NCBI GenBank assembly: GCA_030146915.1
Contig: JASLAT010000005.1
Span: forward strand, 1-64,000
Source: Tissierellales bacterium
Lineage (GTDB): Bacteria; Bacillota; Clostridia; Tissierellales; Tissierellaceae
Direction: 5' to 3'
DNA length: 64,000 nt
Numbering within the stretch: the stretch's first letter is position 1; the number at the start of each line of letters is the position of its first letter. The notes beneath the pieces are model-generated. The model searched no databases. It had not been told where the DNA came from and worked only from the letters and a program-made list of their open reading frames with translations. Shown here in pieces: positions 7,136 to 14,569 of the stretch. Made by a program: the position numbers and the translations under genes.

Positions 7136-8281
7136 ATGAAATATGAAATAGTAAGGGAATTTCCTCATGAAATGCTAGCAGAAAGGTCAGATATATCTAT
7201 ATCTATATATCAACCTACTAGTACACATAAACCAGATAACCATCAAGATAGACTAGTTTTTAAAAATCATATACAAGAAGCTAGAAGATTTTTACTTGAA
7301 AGTTATAATCCAAGAGAGGTAGAAAAAATTCTATCTCCACTAGAAGAGTTATATGAAGAAAGAATGTTCTGGAATAAAACCTCTTTGGGATTGGCTGTGT
7401 TTTTAAATGAAAATGGATGTATAGTATATAAAATAGATAGACCATTAAATAATTTCTTATCAATATCTGATCAATTTCATTTAAAACCTTTAATAAGAGT
7501 TTATCAGTCAGCAGATAACTATTATGTTTTAGCTGTAAATAGAACTGACTTTAAATTGTTTTTTGGAAACAGGTATAGGTTAAATGAAGCTCAACTTACA
7601 GAAGAGGGTCTAAGCTTTGAGGAATATATTGATACTACAGATAGAAGAAATGAATTATCTCAAGGTGGGGCTGGTATTAAAGGAACTGGAAGTGGCGTGG
7701 TTCATGGTATTGGTGAGAAGGCTGATATAGAGACTAATGAGATAAAAACTTATTTTAGATATATAGATAAACTAATAACTGATCATTATAAAGACTATAA
7801 TCTACCAGTGGTTTTAGCAGCTTTACCAGAAAATCAAGGATTATTTAGAGATATAACTCATAATAAAAATATATTAGAAGAAGGTTTAAATATAGACTAT
7901 AACAGTTTGAGTTTAGAAGATTTAAAAGAGAGATCTTGGGAGCTAGTAGAATCAATTTATTTAAATAAAACCAAAGATTTAATAGATAGATATAATAGGG
8001 GCTTAGGCGCTAATTTATCAGATGGAGATATACACAACATAGCTAGATATGCTGTGGCAGGAAGAATAGATACAATTATGTTAGAGTCTGATAGGATTAT
8101 TCCAGGAACCATAGATTTAGAAAGTGGAAAGATAATAAAGACAGAAGAAGAGGAAATAAAGGGATATGACATATTGGATAGTTTAAGTAAAATAGTTTTT
8201 GAATTAGACGGTAGAGTTGTGGTCCTTCCTAAAGAGAGGATGCCAGTAGATACTGGAGCAGCTGCTTTGTATAGATACTAA
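7136..8281 (+). CDS. baeRF-type protein (bacterial archaeo-eukaryotic release factor homologue)
   Basis: The 381-residue protein opens with the SISIYQPTSTHKPDNHQDRL stretch typical of baeRF family 3/7 proteins. Later it shows the HGIGEKADIETNEIKTYFRY, LPVVLAALPENQGLFRDIT and LSLEDLKERSWELVE blocks of the same group. These are distant bacterial relatives of eRF1/Pelota/Vms1, proposed to act on ribosomes or in stress, but no precise function is established. A QGGAG stretch lies before the HGIGEK block; it is not a true GGQ release-factor motif. The protein looks cytosolic, with no signal or helices. It is monocistronic: a terminator lies directly behind it, and a possible operator precedes it. 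Start ATG follows AAGAGGTG. Confidence 0.75.
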   Translation: MKYEIVREFPHEMLAERSDISISIYQPTSTHKPDNHQDRLVFKNHIQEARRFLLESYNPREVEKILSPLEELYEERMFWNKTSLGLAVFLNENGCIVYKIDRPLNNFLSISDQFHLKPLIRVYQSADNYYVLAVNRTDFKLFFGNRYRLNEAQLTEEGLSFEEYIDTTDRRNELSQGGAGIKGTGSGVVHGIGEKADIETNEIKTYFRYIDKLITDHYKDYNLPVVLAALPENQGLFRDITHNKNILEEGLNIDYNSLSLEDLKERSWELVESIYLNKTKDLIDRYNRGLGANLSDGDIHNIARYAVAGRIDTIMLESDRIIPGTIDLESGKIIKTEEEEIKGYDILDSLSKIVFELDGRVVVLPKERMPVDTGAAALYRY

Positions 8282-8296
8282 TTTAAAAAACATGTA

Positions 8297-8327
8297 AAAG
8301 AGCTACTATAACTGTAGCTCTTTTTTT
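8297..8327 (+). terminator. Intrinsic terminator of the baeRF-like gene
   Basis: AGAGCTAC and GTAGCTCT form a perfect eight-base stem with a seven-base loop, followed by a T-run. It separates the baeRF-like gene from the nitrogenase-like pair. A TATAAT at 8332-8337 right after it could serve the next gene, but I see no good -35. Confidence 0.88.
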
Positions 8328-8357
8328 GTTATATAATAAAGTTGGGAGGTTGATTTT

Positions 8358-10535
8358 ATGGAAGTTGCTATTTACGGTAAGGGCGGTATAGGAAAGTCTA
8401 CAATCACATCTAATATTTCAGTTGCTCTAGCTAGTATGGGAAAGAAAGTTTTACAATTTGGGTGTGATCCAAAGCAAGATTCTACCCGTTTATTACTAGA
8501 AGGAAATACTATTCCTTCTATTTTAGAATATATTAAAGATAGAAATCCTGAGGATTATAAGTTAGAGGATTTAATTTATGAGGGAGTAAAAGGAATCAGT
8601 TGTGTAGAAGCAGGTGGACCAGAGCCTGGAGTAGGATGTGCCGGTAGAGGAATACTTACTAGTTTTGAATTGTTAAATCGATTAGGATTGATGAATAAAA
8701 ATTATGATATTAAACTTTATGATGTTTTAGGAGATGTAGTTTGTGGTGGTTTTGCAGTACCTATTAGAAAGGAATATGCCAAAAAAATATATATAGTTAG
8801 CTCTGGGGAGTTTATGTCTATATATGCTGCTAATAATATTTTAAGAGGCATAAAAAATTATCAATCTAATGAATATAGGGCTGGTGGAATAATTTATAAT
8901 TCTAGAAACTTGGAGGAGGAAGAAGAAAGGATAAACAGATTTAGTAGGGCAGTAGGTCTACCTATTATTGCTAGAATTCCTAGATCTGAACTTTTTTCTG
9001 AAAGTGAAAAAGTAGGACAAACTGTAGTCGAAAAATATCCAAAATCTCATATTACAAAAATATTTTTAGAGTTAGCAGATAAAATTTATACACAAGATCA
9101 GCTTTATGATGCAAGGCCTATTGAAACTGATAAGTTAGAAGAATTAGTTTTAGGATTTACAGCAAAAAGAAGAAGCAAACCTAATAAAGTTAAGTTTGAA
9201 AAAGTTAATGCTTTAGAAAGTAATAATTCTCAAATATACTCTAAAAACTTAGTACATAAAGAGCCTCTACATGGTTGTGCTTTCTCAGGTGCAAGTGGTG
9301 TTTTAACACAAATTAGACATACAGCCACGATAGCTCATGGTCCGGATAGTTGTAGTCATATAACATATCAGAATATAACATCCTTAGCTAGAAGATTAAC
9401 TTTGGAAAGGGGTACAGTACTAGCTCTTCAAACTTCTCCTCCTTATTATTCATCTGGAATGGACGAAAGTGTTATGATATTTGGAGGCTTAGATAATTTA
9501 AAAGAGAAGATATCTGAGATTAAAAAATTAAAGCCTAAGATAATCTTTATATTGACTACTTGCCCTAGTGGAATAATTGGTGAGAATGTAGATGAATGCT
9601 TATCTTTAACTGATAAGGAAACAGAAGTGATCGTTATAAAAACAGACGGGAATATAGAGGGCGATTATTTACAAGGGATATTAATGGCCTATAGGGATAT
9701 AGCCCTTAATCTAATAGACAGAAGCGTAAAAGAGGAGAAAGGGTTTATAAATATAATTGGTGAAAAATCAATATCTGATCTAACAGAATATAATTTTAAA
9801 TTTATTAAAAATATATTATCAAAATTAGGTCTTAAGGTAAATTGTAGATATATACATAATACAGATTATATTAGTATAAAAAACTTTCTTAAGGCAGAGT
9901 TAAATTTACCCGCATACTCTGATTATATGAGTAGGAAGATTGAAAAATTTTTAAAGGAAGAATATGATATTAAGTTTTTTCCTCACGCATTTCCAATAGG
10001 ATTTGATGAAAGTAGAGATTGGCTAAAAGAGATATGTACTTATTTTTCTAAGGGAGATAAATTTACTAGCATTTTAGGTAGTTATGAAGAGAATTATAGA
10101 AGGTATATAAACTTTTATAAAGAAAACTTACAAGGAAAAAAGGTTATGATTGTATCTTATAATCAAAATATAGATTGGATTTTAAAGACTATTTTAGATC
10201 TTGGAATGGAGATTATATTTTTAGGTGTTTTAGACTTTTCACAGGAAGATAGATTTTTTAGTAACTATTTAGATAGAGTTAGTGAGTTTCACCTTAGTTA
10301 TGATTCAAATTTGATGGAGGAAGATTTAGATAGAATAGATCCAGATGTAGTTTTGTCTAATTATATATCTTCTGATATAGGAAAAAATATACTTGTAGAT
10401 AGAATCCCTTTATCGCCAGCAGTAGGATTTTATAGTGGATTATATTTTGCAAAAAGGTGGTCAGCTTATTTTCACGGAAATATAAAAGAAGGGTGGAAGG
10501 AAGATGAGGATTTATTCAGAAAATATTTCTCCTGA
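8358..10535 (+). CDS. Nitrogenase-like fusion: NifH-type reductase joined to NifD-type catalytic subunit
   Basis: Residues 1 to about 268 form a NifH/BchL/CfbC-type iron protein with P-loop GKGGIGKST (7-15) and DPKQDST. Both [4Fe-4S] ligands are present: Cys94 in GVGCAGRG and Cys129 in GDVVCGGFAVP. After a linker of about 35 residues, a NifD/BchN/CfbD-type domain runs from about 300 to 725. It has P-cluster-type ligands Cys307 (HGCAFSGASG), Cys332 (HGPDSCSH) and Cys402 (TTCPSGIIG). The spacings of 25 and 70 residues resemble those in NifD. No FeMo-cofactor Cys/His pair is evident. The predicted role is ATP-driven low-potential electron transfer to an Fe-S catalytic subunit; the substrate is unknown. 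The K-type partner follows, overlapping by 32 bases. No nifB, nifEN or tetrapyrrole gene is nearby. Start ATG 8358 has a GGGAGGT site. Confidence 0.88.
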   Translation: MEVAIYGKGGIGKSTITSNISVALASMGKKVLQFGCDPKQDSTRLLLEGNTIPSILEYIKDRNPEDYKLEDLIYEGVKGISCVEAGGPEPGVGCAGRGILTSFELLNRLGLMNKNYDIKLYDVLGDVVCGGFAVPIRKEYAKKIYIVSSGEFMSIYAANNILRGIKNYQSNEYRAGGIIYNSRNLEEEEERINRFSRAVGLPIIARIPRSELFSESEKVGQTVVEKYPKSHITKIFLELADKIYTQDQLYDARPIETDKLEELVLGFTAKRRSKPNKVKFEKVNALESNNSQIYSKNLVHKEPLHGCAFSGASGVLTQIRHTATIAHGPDSCSHITYQNITSLARRLTLERGTVLALQTSPPYYSSGMDESVMIFGGLDNLKEKISEIKKLKPKIIFILTTCPSGIIGENVDECLSLTDKETEVIVIKTDGNIEGDYLQGILMAYRDIALNLIDRSVKEEKGFINIIGEKSISDLTEYNFKFIKNILSKLGLKVNCRYIHNTDYISIKNFLKAELNLPAYSDYMSRKIEKFLKEEYDIKFFPHAFPIGFDESRDWLKEICTYFSKGDKFTSILGSYEENYRRYINFYKENLQGKKVMIVSYNQNIDWILKTILDLGMEIIFLGVLDFSQEDRFFSNYLDRVSEFHLSYDSNLMEEDLDRIDPDVVLSNYISSDIGKNILVDRIPLSPAVGFYSGLYFAKRWSAYFHGNIKEGWKEDEDLFRKYFS

Positions 10536-11799
10536 TAGTTTAACAGGCTCTATTTTTGCTATAGAAGGAATTAAAGATAGTTGTACCATATTAAATGGAC
10601 CAACAGGATGTAAATTTTATCATAGTGCAATAGCTGATAGTCAATTTATTAGGAGCTTGTCATTTGATCCTAAAGAATATAGCGAAGAATTTTATTTCGG
10701 TCAGCCTAGAGTACCTACAAGTTATCTTGATTCTGAGGATTACATATATGGTAGTAGTGATAAGTTAGAAAGTATAATTAATAAGATATCAAAAAAGGAT
10801 TATAAATTTATAGCTATAGTAAACTCACCAGGGGCAGCGTTAATAGGAGATGATTTAAATGGAATTTTAAGAGATAACCTAGAGAATATTCCATATTGTG
10901 CTATAGAAAATACGGGATACTCTAAAAGTTATAGTCAAGGTTATGAAAATGCTTTATTGGAAGTATTAAAAAGTTTAGATTTAAAAAAACTAGATTTAAA
11001 AGAGAAAACAGTGAATATTATCGGAATTTCTATTTATGATAAATATTTTAGAAATAATCTTAAGTCTATAAAAAATCTTCTAAGTGAATATGGTATTAGA
11101 ATTATCTGTAGTTTAGGAGCTGGTGATGGAATTGATCAAATAAGAAAAATGGGAGAGGCTGAGTTAAATGTAGTGGTAAAATCAGAATATGGAAAAGAGA
11201 TTGCTAAGTATTTAAAAGAGAAGACCGGGAGGGATTATCTTATATTAGAGGAAGGTGCCCCAATCGGTTTTGAAGCGAGTGAAAACTTTCTAAGACAGAT
11301 TTTATCATTTTTTTCTATTGAAAAAGAAGCTGATAAAAGAATAGAAAAAGCTAGGGCAGTTAGTTATCTACATCTTTCAAGATTTACATCTTTAACAGGG
11401 CTTCCTAAGGGTGCATATTACTCGATAAAAGCAGATACGTCTACAGTATATCCTTTAATGAAGTTTTTGACTAGTTATCTTGGTATGTTGCCTGTAGCTA
11501 TAGATATAACTCAGGATAGGGATGAATATTTTATAGAAAAAATAAAAAAATTTCTGGTTTCTATAAATAGATATGAAGCATTTAATAGAAAAGTTTTATC
11601 CGTAGATACAGATATATTATTTTCTGATGCTAATACTATTTCTCAACTAAAGTTTAAAGGTTATAACTTTACAGGAATTGAAATTTCTCTACCAAGTTTT
11701 GGCTATATCGATATAACATATAAGACTCTGTATGGTCCAGATGGCGCACTTTTTATTTTAGAGCAAATATTGAATGGCTTGAGGTATTTAAAGATTTAA
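10504..11799 (+). CDS. Nitrogenase-like NifK/BchB-type subunit
   Basis: The 431 residues match the component-1 oxidoreductase family, mainly at the N terminus (SLTGSIFAIEGIKDS, then NGPTGCKFYHS) and in NSPGAALIGDDLNGIL, which corresponds to the TCMAEVIGDDL region of NifK. Of the NifK cluster ligands, only Cys36 appears kept. The Cys expected near residue 11 and in the IGDD motif are replaced by Ser/Asp and Pro-Gly. Cys36 falls where BchB has its Asp ligand, so with the three Cys of the fused partner it could complete a [4Fe-4S] cluster. That is inference. The ATG at 10504 follows GGAAGG and lies inside the end of the upstream gene. Stoichiometric expression of the pair is likely. Confidence 0.82.
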   Translation: MRIYSENISPDSLTGSIFAIEGIKDSCTILNGPTGCKFYHSAIADSQFIRSLSFDPKEYSEEFYFGQPRVPTSYLDSEDYIYGSSDKLESIINKISKKDYKFIAIVNSPGAALIGDDLNGILRDNLENIPYCAIENTGYSKSYSQGYENALLEVLKSLDLKKLDLKEKTVNIIGISIYDKYFRNNLKSIKNLLSEYGIRIICSLGAGDGIDQIRKMGEAELNVVVKSEYGKEIAKYLKEKTGRDYLILEEGAPIGFEASENFLRQILSFFSIEKEADKRIEKARAVSYLHLSRFTSLTGLPKGAYYSIKADTSTVYPLMKFLTSYLGMLPVAIDITQDRDEYFIEKIKKFLVSINRYEAFNRKVLSVDTDILFSDANTISQLKFKGYNFTGIEISLPSFGYIDITYKTLYGPDGALFILEQILNGLRYLKI

Positions 11800-11804
11800 T
11801 AGCA

Positions 11805-11819
11805 AATTTTCAGAATATA
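11805..11819 (+). promoter_or_regulatory. CodY-like box upstream of the M42 peptidase
   Basis: AATTTTCAGAATATA matches the CodY consensus at 13 of 15 positions. It lies just after the nitrogenase-like gene stop and 49 bases before the peptidase ATG. A second, poorer TTTTCTG follows at about 11829. No clear terminator separates the genes here, so the peptidase may also be read from upstream. Confidence 0.45.
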
Positions 11820-11867
11820 CAAATAAAGTTTTCTGTGATATTATTTCTAGTCAAAGGGAGTGAGTTT

Positions 11868-12923
11868 ATGATTAATCTAATAAAGGACTTATCAAATGCT
11901 TATGGAGCGCCAGGATTTGAGGAAGAAGTAATAGATAAGGTAGCTTGTTATAAAGAGGATTTAACTATGGAAGTAGATAAACTTATGAATGTTTATCTTG
12001 CTGCTCGAAAAAGAGATAATAGTAAAAAGACTATAATGCTAGATGCACATTTGGATGAGGTAGGGTTTATGGTTCAATTTATAGATGAAAAGGGACTTCT
12101 TAAATTTATTAATTTAGGAGGGTGGGTTACAGAAAATATTCCTGCTCAGTTGGTTATGGTAAAAAATTCAGAGGGTAATTATATAAAAGGGATAGTATCA
12201 TCAAAACCACCTCATTTTATGACCGATGAAGAAAGAGAAAATAAGTTAAAGTTAGAAGATTTGTCTATTGATCTAGGAGCTACATCAAGAGAAGAAGTTA
12301 TAGAAGACTTTAAGATTGAAGTAGGGGCTCCAGTAGTTCCTTTTGTAGACTTTGATTATAACGAAAAGAATGGAATTATGATGGGTAAGGCCTTTGATAA
12401 TCGTCTTGGGTGTGCAGCTGCTATAGAGACTTTGAAAAACCTTAGGTCAAATAAAGAGTTTAATATAGTAGCTGCTTTAGCATCACAAGAAGAAGTTGGT
12501 ACTAGAGGAGCTTATCTAACATCTAGAAGAGTTAAACCAGACTTAGCAATTGTTTTTGAAGGTTCACCAGCAGATGATACTTTTACTCAAGACCATTATA
12601 TGCAAGCAGGTTTAGGGAGAGGTCCACAAATAAGACATAGGGATAGTAGTTACATTGCTAATCATAGGTTTATAAGTTTTGCTAAGAAGATAGCTAATGA
12701 AGCTGGAATAGATATTCAAGATGCTGTAAGAACTGCAGGAGGTACTAATGCAGGTAGAATACATCTATCAAACGATGGAGTACCTACCCTAGTATTAGGT
12801 ATACCAGTAAGATATGTTCATACCCATCATGGATATGCTAGTATATATGATTTTCAAGATACAGTTAAGTTGGCAACTAGGATTATCAATCACTTAGATG
12901 AAGATATAATTAAAAAAATATAA
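11868..12923 (+). CDS. M42 family metallopeptidase (glutamyl/deblocking aminopeptidase type)
   Basis: The 351 residues carry the two-metal site of M42 enzymes: His61 and Asp63 in DAHLDEVGFM, Asp in KAFDNRLG, the Glu pair in ASQEEVGTRGA, Asp in FEGSPADDTF and the last His in THHGYASIYD. It should trim N-terminal residues from peptides in the cytosol, usually as a large oligomer. In-frame codons extend back to an ATG at 11835. The ATG at 11868 is preceded by AAAGGGAGTGAG and gives the usual start (INLIKDLSNAYGAPGFE), so I use it. A CodY-like box lies upstream. Confidence 0.92.
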   Translation: MINLIKDLSNAYGAPGFEEEVIDKVACYKEDLTMEVDKLMNVYLAARKRDNSKKTIMLDAHLDEVGFMVQFIDEKGLLKFINLGGWVTENIPAQLVMVKNSEGNYIKGIVSSKPPHFMTDEERENKLKLEDLSIDLGATSREEVIEDFKIEVGAPVVPFVDFDYNEKNGIMMGKAFDNRLGCAAAIETLKNLRSNKEFNIVAALASQEEVGTRGAYLTSRRVKPDLAIVFEGSPADDTFTQDHYMQAGLGRGPQIRHRDSSYIANHRFISFAKKIANEAGIDIQDAVRTAGGTNAGRIHLSNDGVPTLVLGIPVRYVHTHHGYASIYDFQDTVKLATRIINHLDEDIIKKI

Positions 12924-12947
12924 AGGAAGGCTAACCTTCCTTTTTTT
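12922..12947 (+). terminator. Intrinsic terminator after the M42 peptidase
   Basis: AAGGAAGG and CCTTCCTT form an eight-base stem with a CTAA loop and a run of seven Ts, directly at the stop codon. Confidence 0.9.
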
Positions 12948-12998
12948 ATATGAAGAAAATATCTTATCTTTTATTTAAATAAATAAAGTGGATTATAC

Positions 12999-13027
12999 TT
13001 GCTAAATTCTTCAATATCATATACAAT
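12999..13027 (+). promoter_or_regulatory. Promoter of the TAXI TRAP operon
   Basis: TTGCTA (12999-13004), a 17-base spacer and TACAAT (13022-13027) form a plausible sigma-A promoter about 70 bases before the first gene. A weak CodY-like half site (ATTCAGAAAA, about 13072-13081) lies between it and the ATG. Confidence 0.6.
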
Positions 13028-13095
13028 GAAAAGAAATATTTTTTTAGCTAAAATAATCTAAATTATAAAAACATTCAGAAAAAAGGGGGATAAAA

Positions 13096-14079
13096 ATGAA
13101 AAGTAAAAAAATAGCTTATTTATTAGTACTTATATTACTTATATCAAGTTTAACAGCTTGTGTAATGAAGGATGATGGTGACGAAGCAAAACAGGGCTCA
13201 TCTTCGAAGAATTTTATCACAATTGCAACAGGAGGTACTGCTGGTGCTTACTATCCTTTAGGTGGTGCTTTGAGTAACATCTATAATACTATTGATGGAA
13301 TTACAGCAAACTCACAAACTACAGGTGCTTCAGTCGAAAACATAGGTTTAGTAGCTAATGGAGAGGCAGAGGTGGCATTTGTTCAAAATGATGTAACTTA
13401 TCATGCTTGGGAGGGAATTGAAAGTTTTAATGATAAGGAAAAACTTAGAAGTATAAGAGGACTATCAATGCTTTATCCTGAGGTGATTCAGTTAATAGCA
13501 AGAGAAGATTCTAATATTAAATCTGTTGAAGATCTTAGAGGAAAGAAAGTTGCTGTAGGTGCTGCTGCTTCTGGAACTGAGATAAATGCAAGACAAATTT
13601 TAGAACTATATGGACTTAGCTATGATGATATAAATCAAGATTTTTTATCATTTAGTGAGGCAGCAGATCAATTGAAAAATAAACAGATAGATGCAGCATT
13701 TGTAACAGCTGCTTTACCTACCTCAGCAGTTACGGAGGTAAGCCAAACTTCTAATATAAATATAGTGCCTATTGATAGGGCTAAGGAACTAGTAGAAGAA
13801 TATCCTTATTATAGTGAAATTACTTTAGAAGCTGGAACTTATAAAAATAACGACGAAGATATAAATACACTAGCAGTTATGGCTATGCTTATAGTTCCAG
13901 AGGATTTAGATGAAGACTTAGCCTATCAGTTAACTAAAGAAATGTTTGAACAGAAACATCTGATTGAAGAAAGTCATGCAAGAGGAAAGGATATAAAACT
14001 TGAAAATGCTCTTGTAGGTATGCCTATTGAAGTTCATCCAGGTGCTAAAAAATACTATGATGAAAAAGGAATTAAGTAA
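13096..14079 (+). CDS. TAXI family TRAP transporter solute-binding lipoprotein
   Basis: The 327-residue lipoprotein has the lipobox LTAC (Cys22), followed by the TAXI hallmark ITIATGGTAGAYYPLGGALS. Further TAXI blocks include NIGLVANGEAEVAFVQND and LRGKKVAVGAAASGTE. TAXI receptors capture anionic metabolites such as glutamate or dicarboxylates and hand them to a fused TRAP membrane protein, driven by an ion gradient. The ligand here is not determined. Start ATG follows AAAAAGGGGG. It heads a three-gene operon with the DUF1850 protein and the permease. Confidence 0.92.
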   Translation: MKSKKIAYLLVLILLISSLTACVMKDDGDEAKQGSSSKNFITIATGGTAGAYYPLGGALSNIYNTIDGITANSQTTGASVENIGLVANGEAEVAFVQNDVTYHAWEGIESFNDKEKLRSIRGLSMLYPEVIQLIAREDSNIKSVEDLRGKKVAVGAAASGTEINARQILELYGLSYDDINQDFLSFSEAADQLKNKQIDAAFVTAALPTSAVTEVSQTSNINIVPIDRAKELVEEYPYYSEITLEAGTYKNNDEDINTLAVMAMLIVPEDLDEDLAYQLTKEMFEQKHLIEESHARGKDIKLENALVGMPIEVHPGAKKYYDEKGIK

Positions 14080-14569
14080 TATTTTAAAGAAGAGTGGAGC
14101 TTTCACTCTTCTTTTACTAGTTATTATTATTTTGGCTAAAAAACCTTTACTCATAGCTAGAAACTTTGAAACGAAAAAAATACTGAGAGTTTGGGATAGT
14201 GATAAATTTGAAATAATTTATACTCACTCTGTTATGAAAAGTCCAGTAACTGAGACTTACTATATATTAAATGGTGATATTTACTTAAAGGAGAGTAGTT
14301 TTAAAGATTATGGCGCTGGACTACCATCTTCGACAGAATATGATTTTAAGATGGAGCATGGAGTTTTTAAAATTTATAATATAAATGAAAAGATCTATCC
14401 ACTGGTTTATAGAACAGGAGCAAGTGTGGCAGATCATAGAATTAAAATTCTAGGTTCACAAGAGAGATTTCTAAATTTTTCTCAGGCTAGAGAGCCTGTT
14501 GAATTTACAGTAGGAAGAGTAAGTTACTTTACCTATTTATTAAAAGGAAAGGAGGAAAAAAATGAATAA
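14057..14569 (+). CDS. DUF1850 protein of the TAXI TRAP cluster
   Basis: This is a protein of about 170 residues with one N-terminal helix (GAFTLLLLVIIILA), then an extracytoplasmic domain with the DUF1850 core: FEIIYTHSVMKSPVTETYYI, a KDYGAGLPS segment and VADHRIKILG. Genes of this family sit between TAXI receptors and their permeases, as here, but no activity is assigned. An in-frame TTG at 14027 lies deep in the preceding gene. The ATGs at 14057/14060 are more likely, overlapping the receptor gene by 23 bases. The start is uncertain. Confidence 0.78.
   Translation: MMKKELSNILKKSGAFTLLLLVIIILAKKPLLIARNFETKKILRVWDSDKFEIIYTHSVMKSPVTETYYILNGDIYLKESSFKDYGAGLPSSTEYDFKMEHGVFKIYNINEKIYPLVYRTGASVADHRIKILGSQERFLNFSQAREPVEFTVGRVSYFTYLLKGKEEKNE

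Noticed and set aside
8358..11799. Reading the H-D-K genes as a true nitrogen-fixing molybdenum nitrogenase
   Set aside because: Only one K-type cluster Cys is kept, no FeMo-cofactor ligands are evident in the D-type part, and no nifB, nifE or nifN is nearby. The family resemblance is real but the function is not supported.
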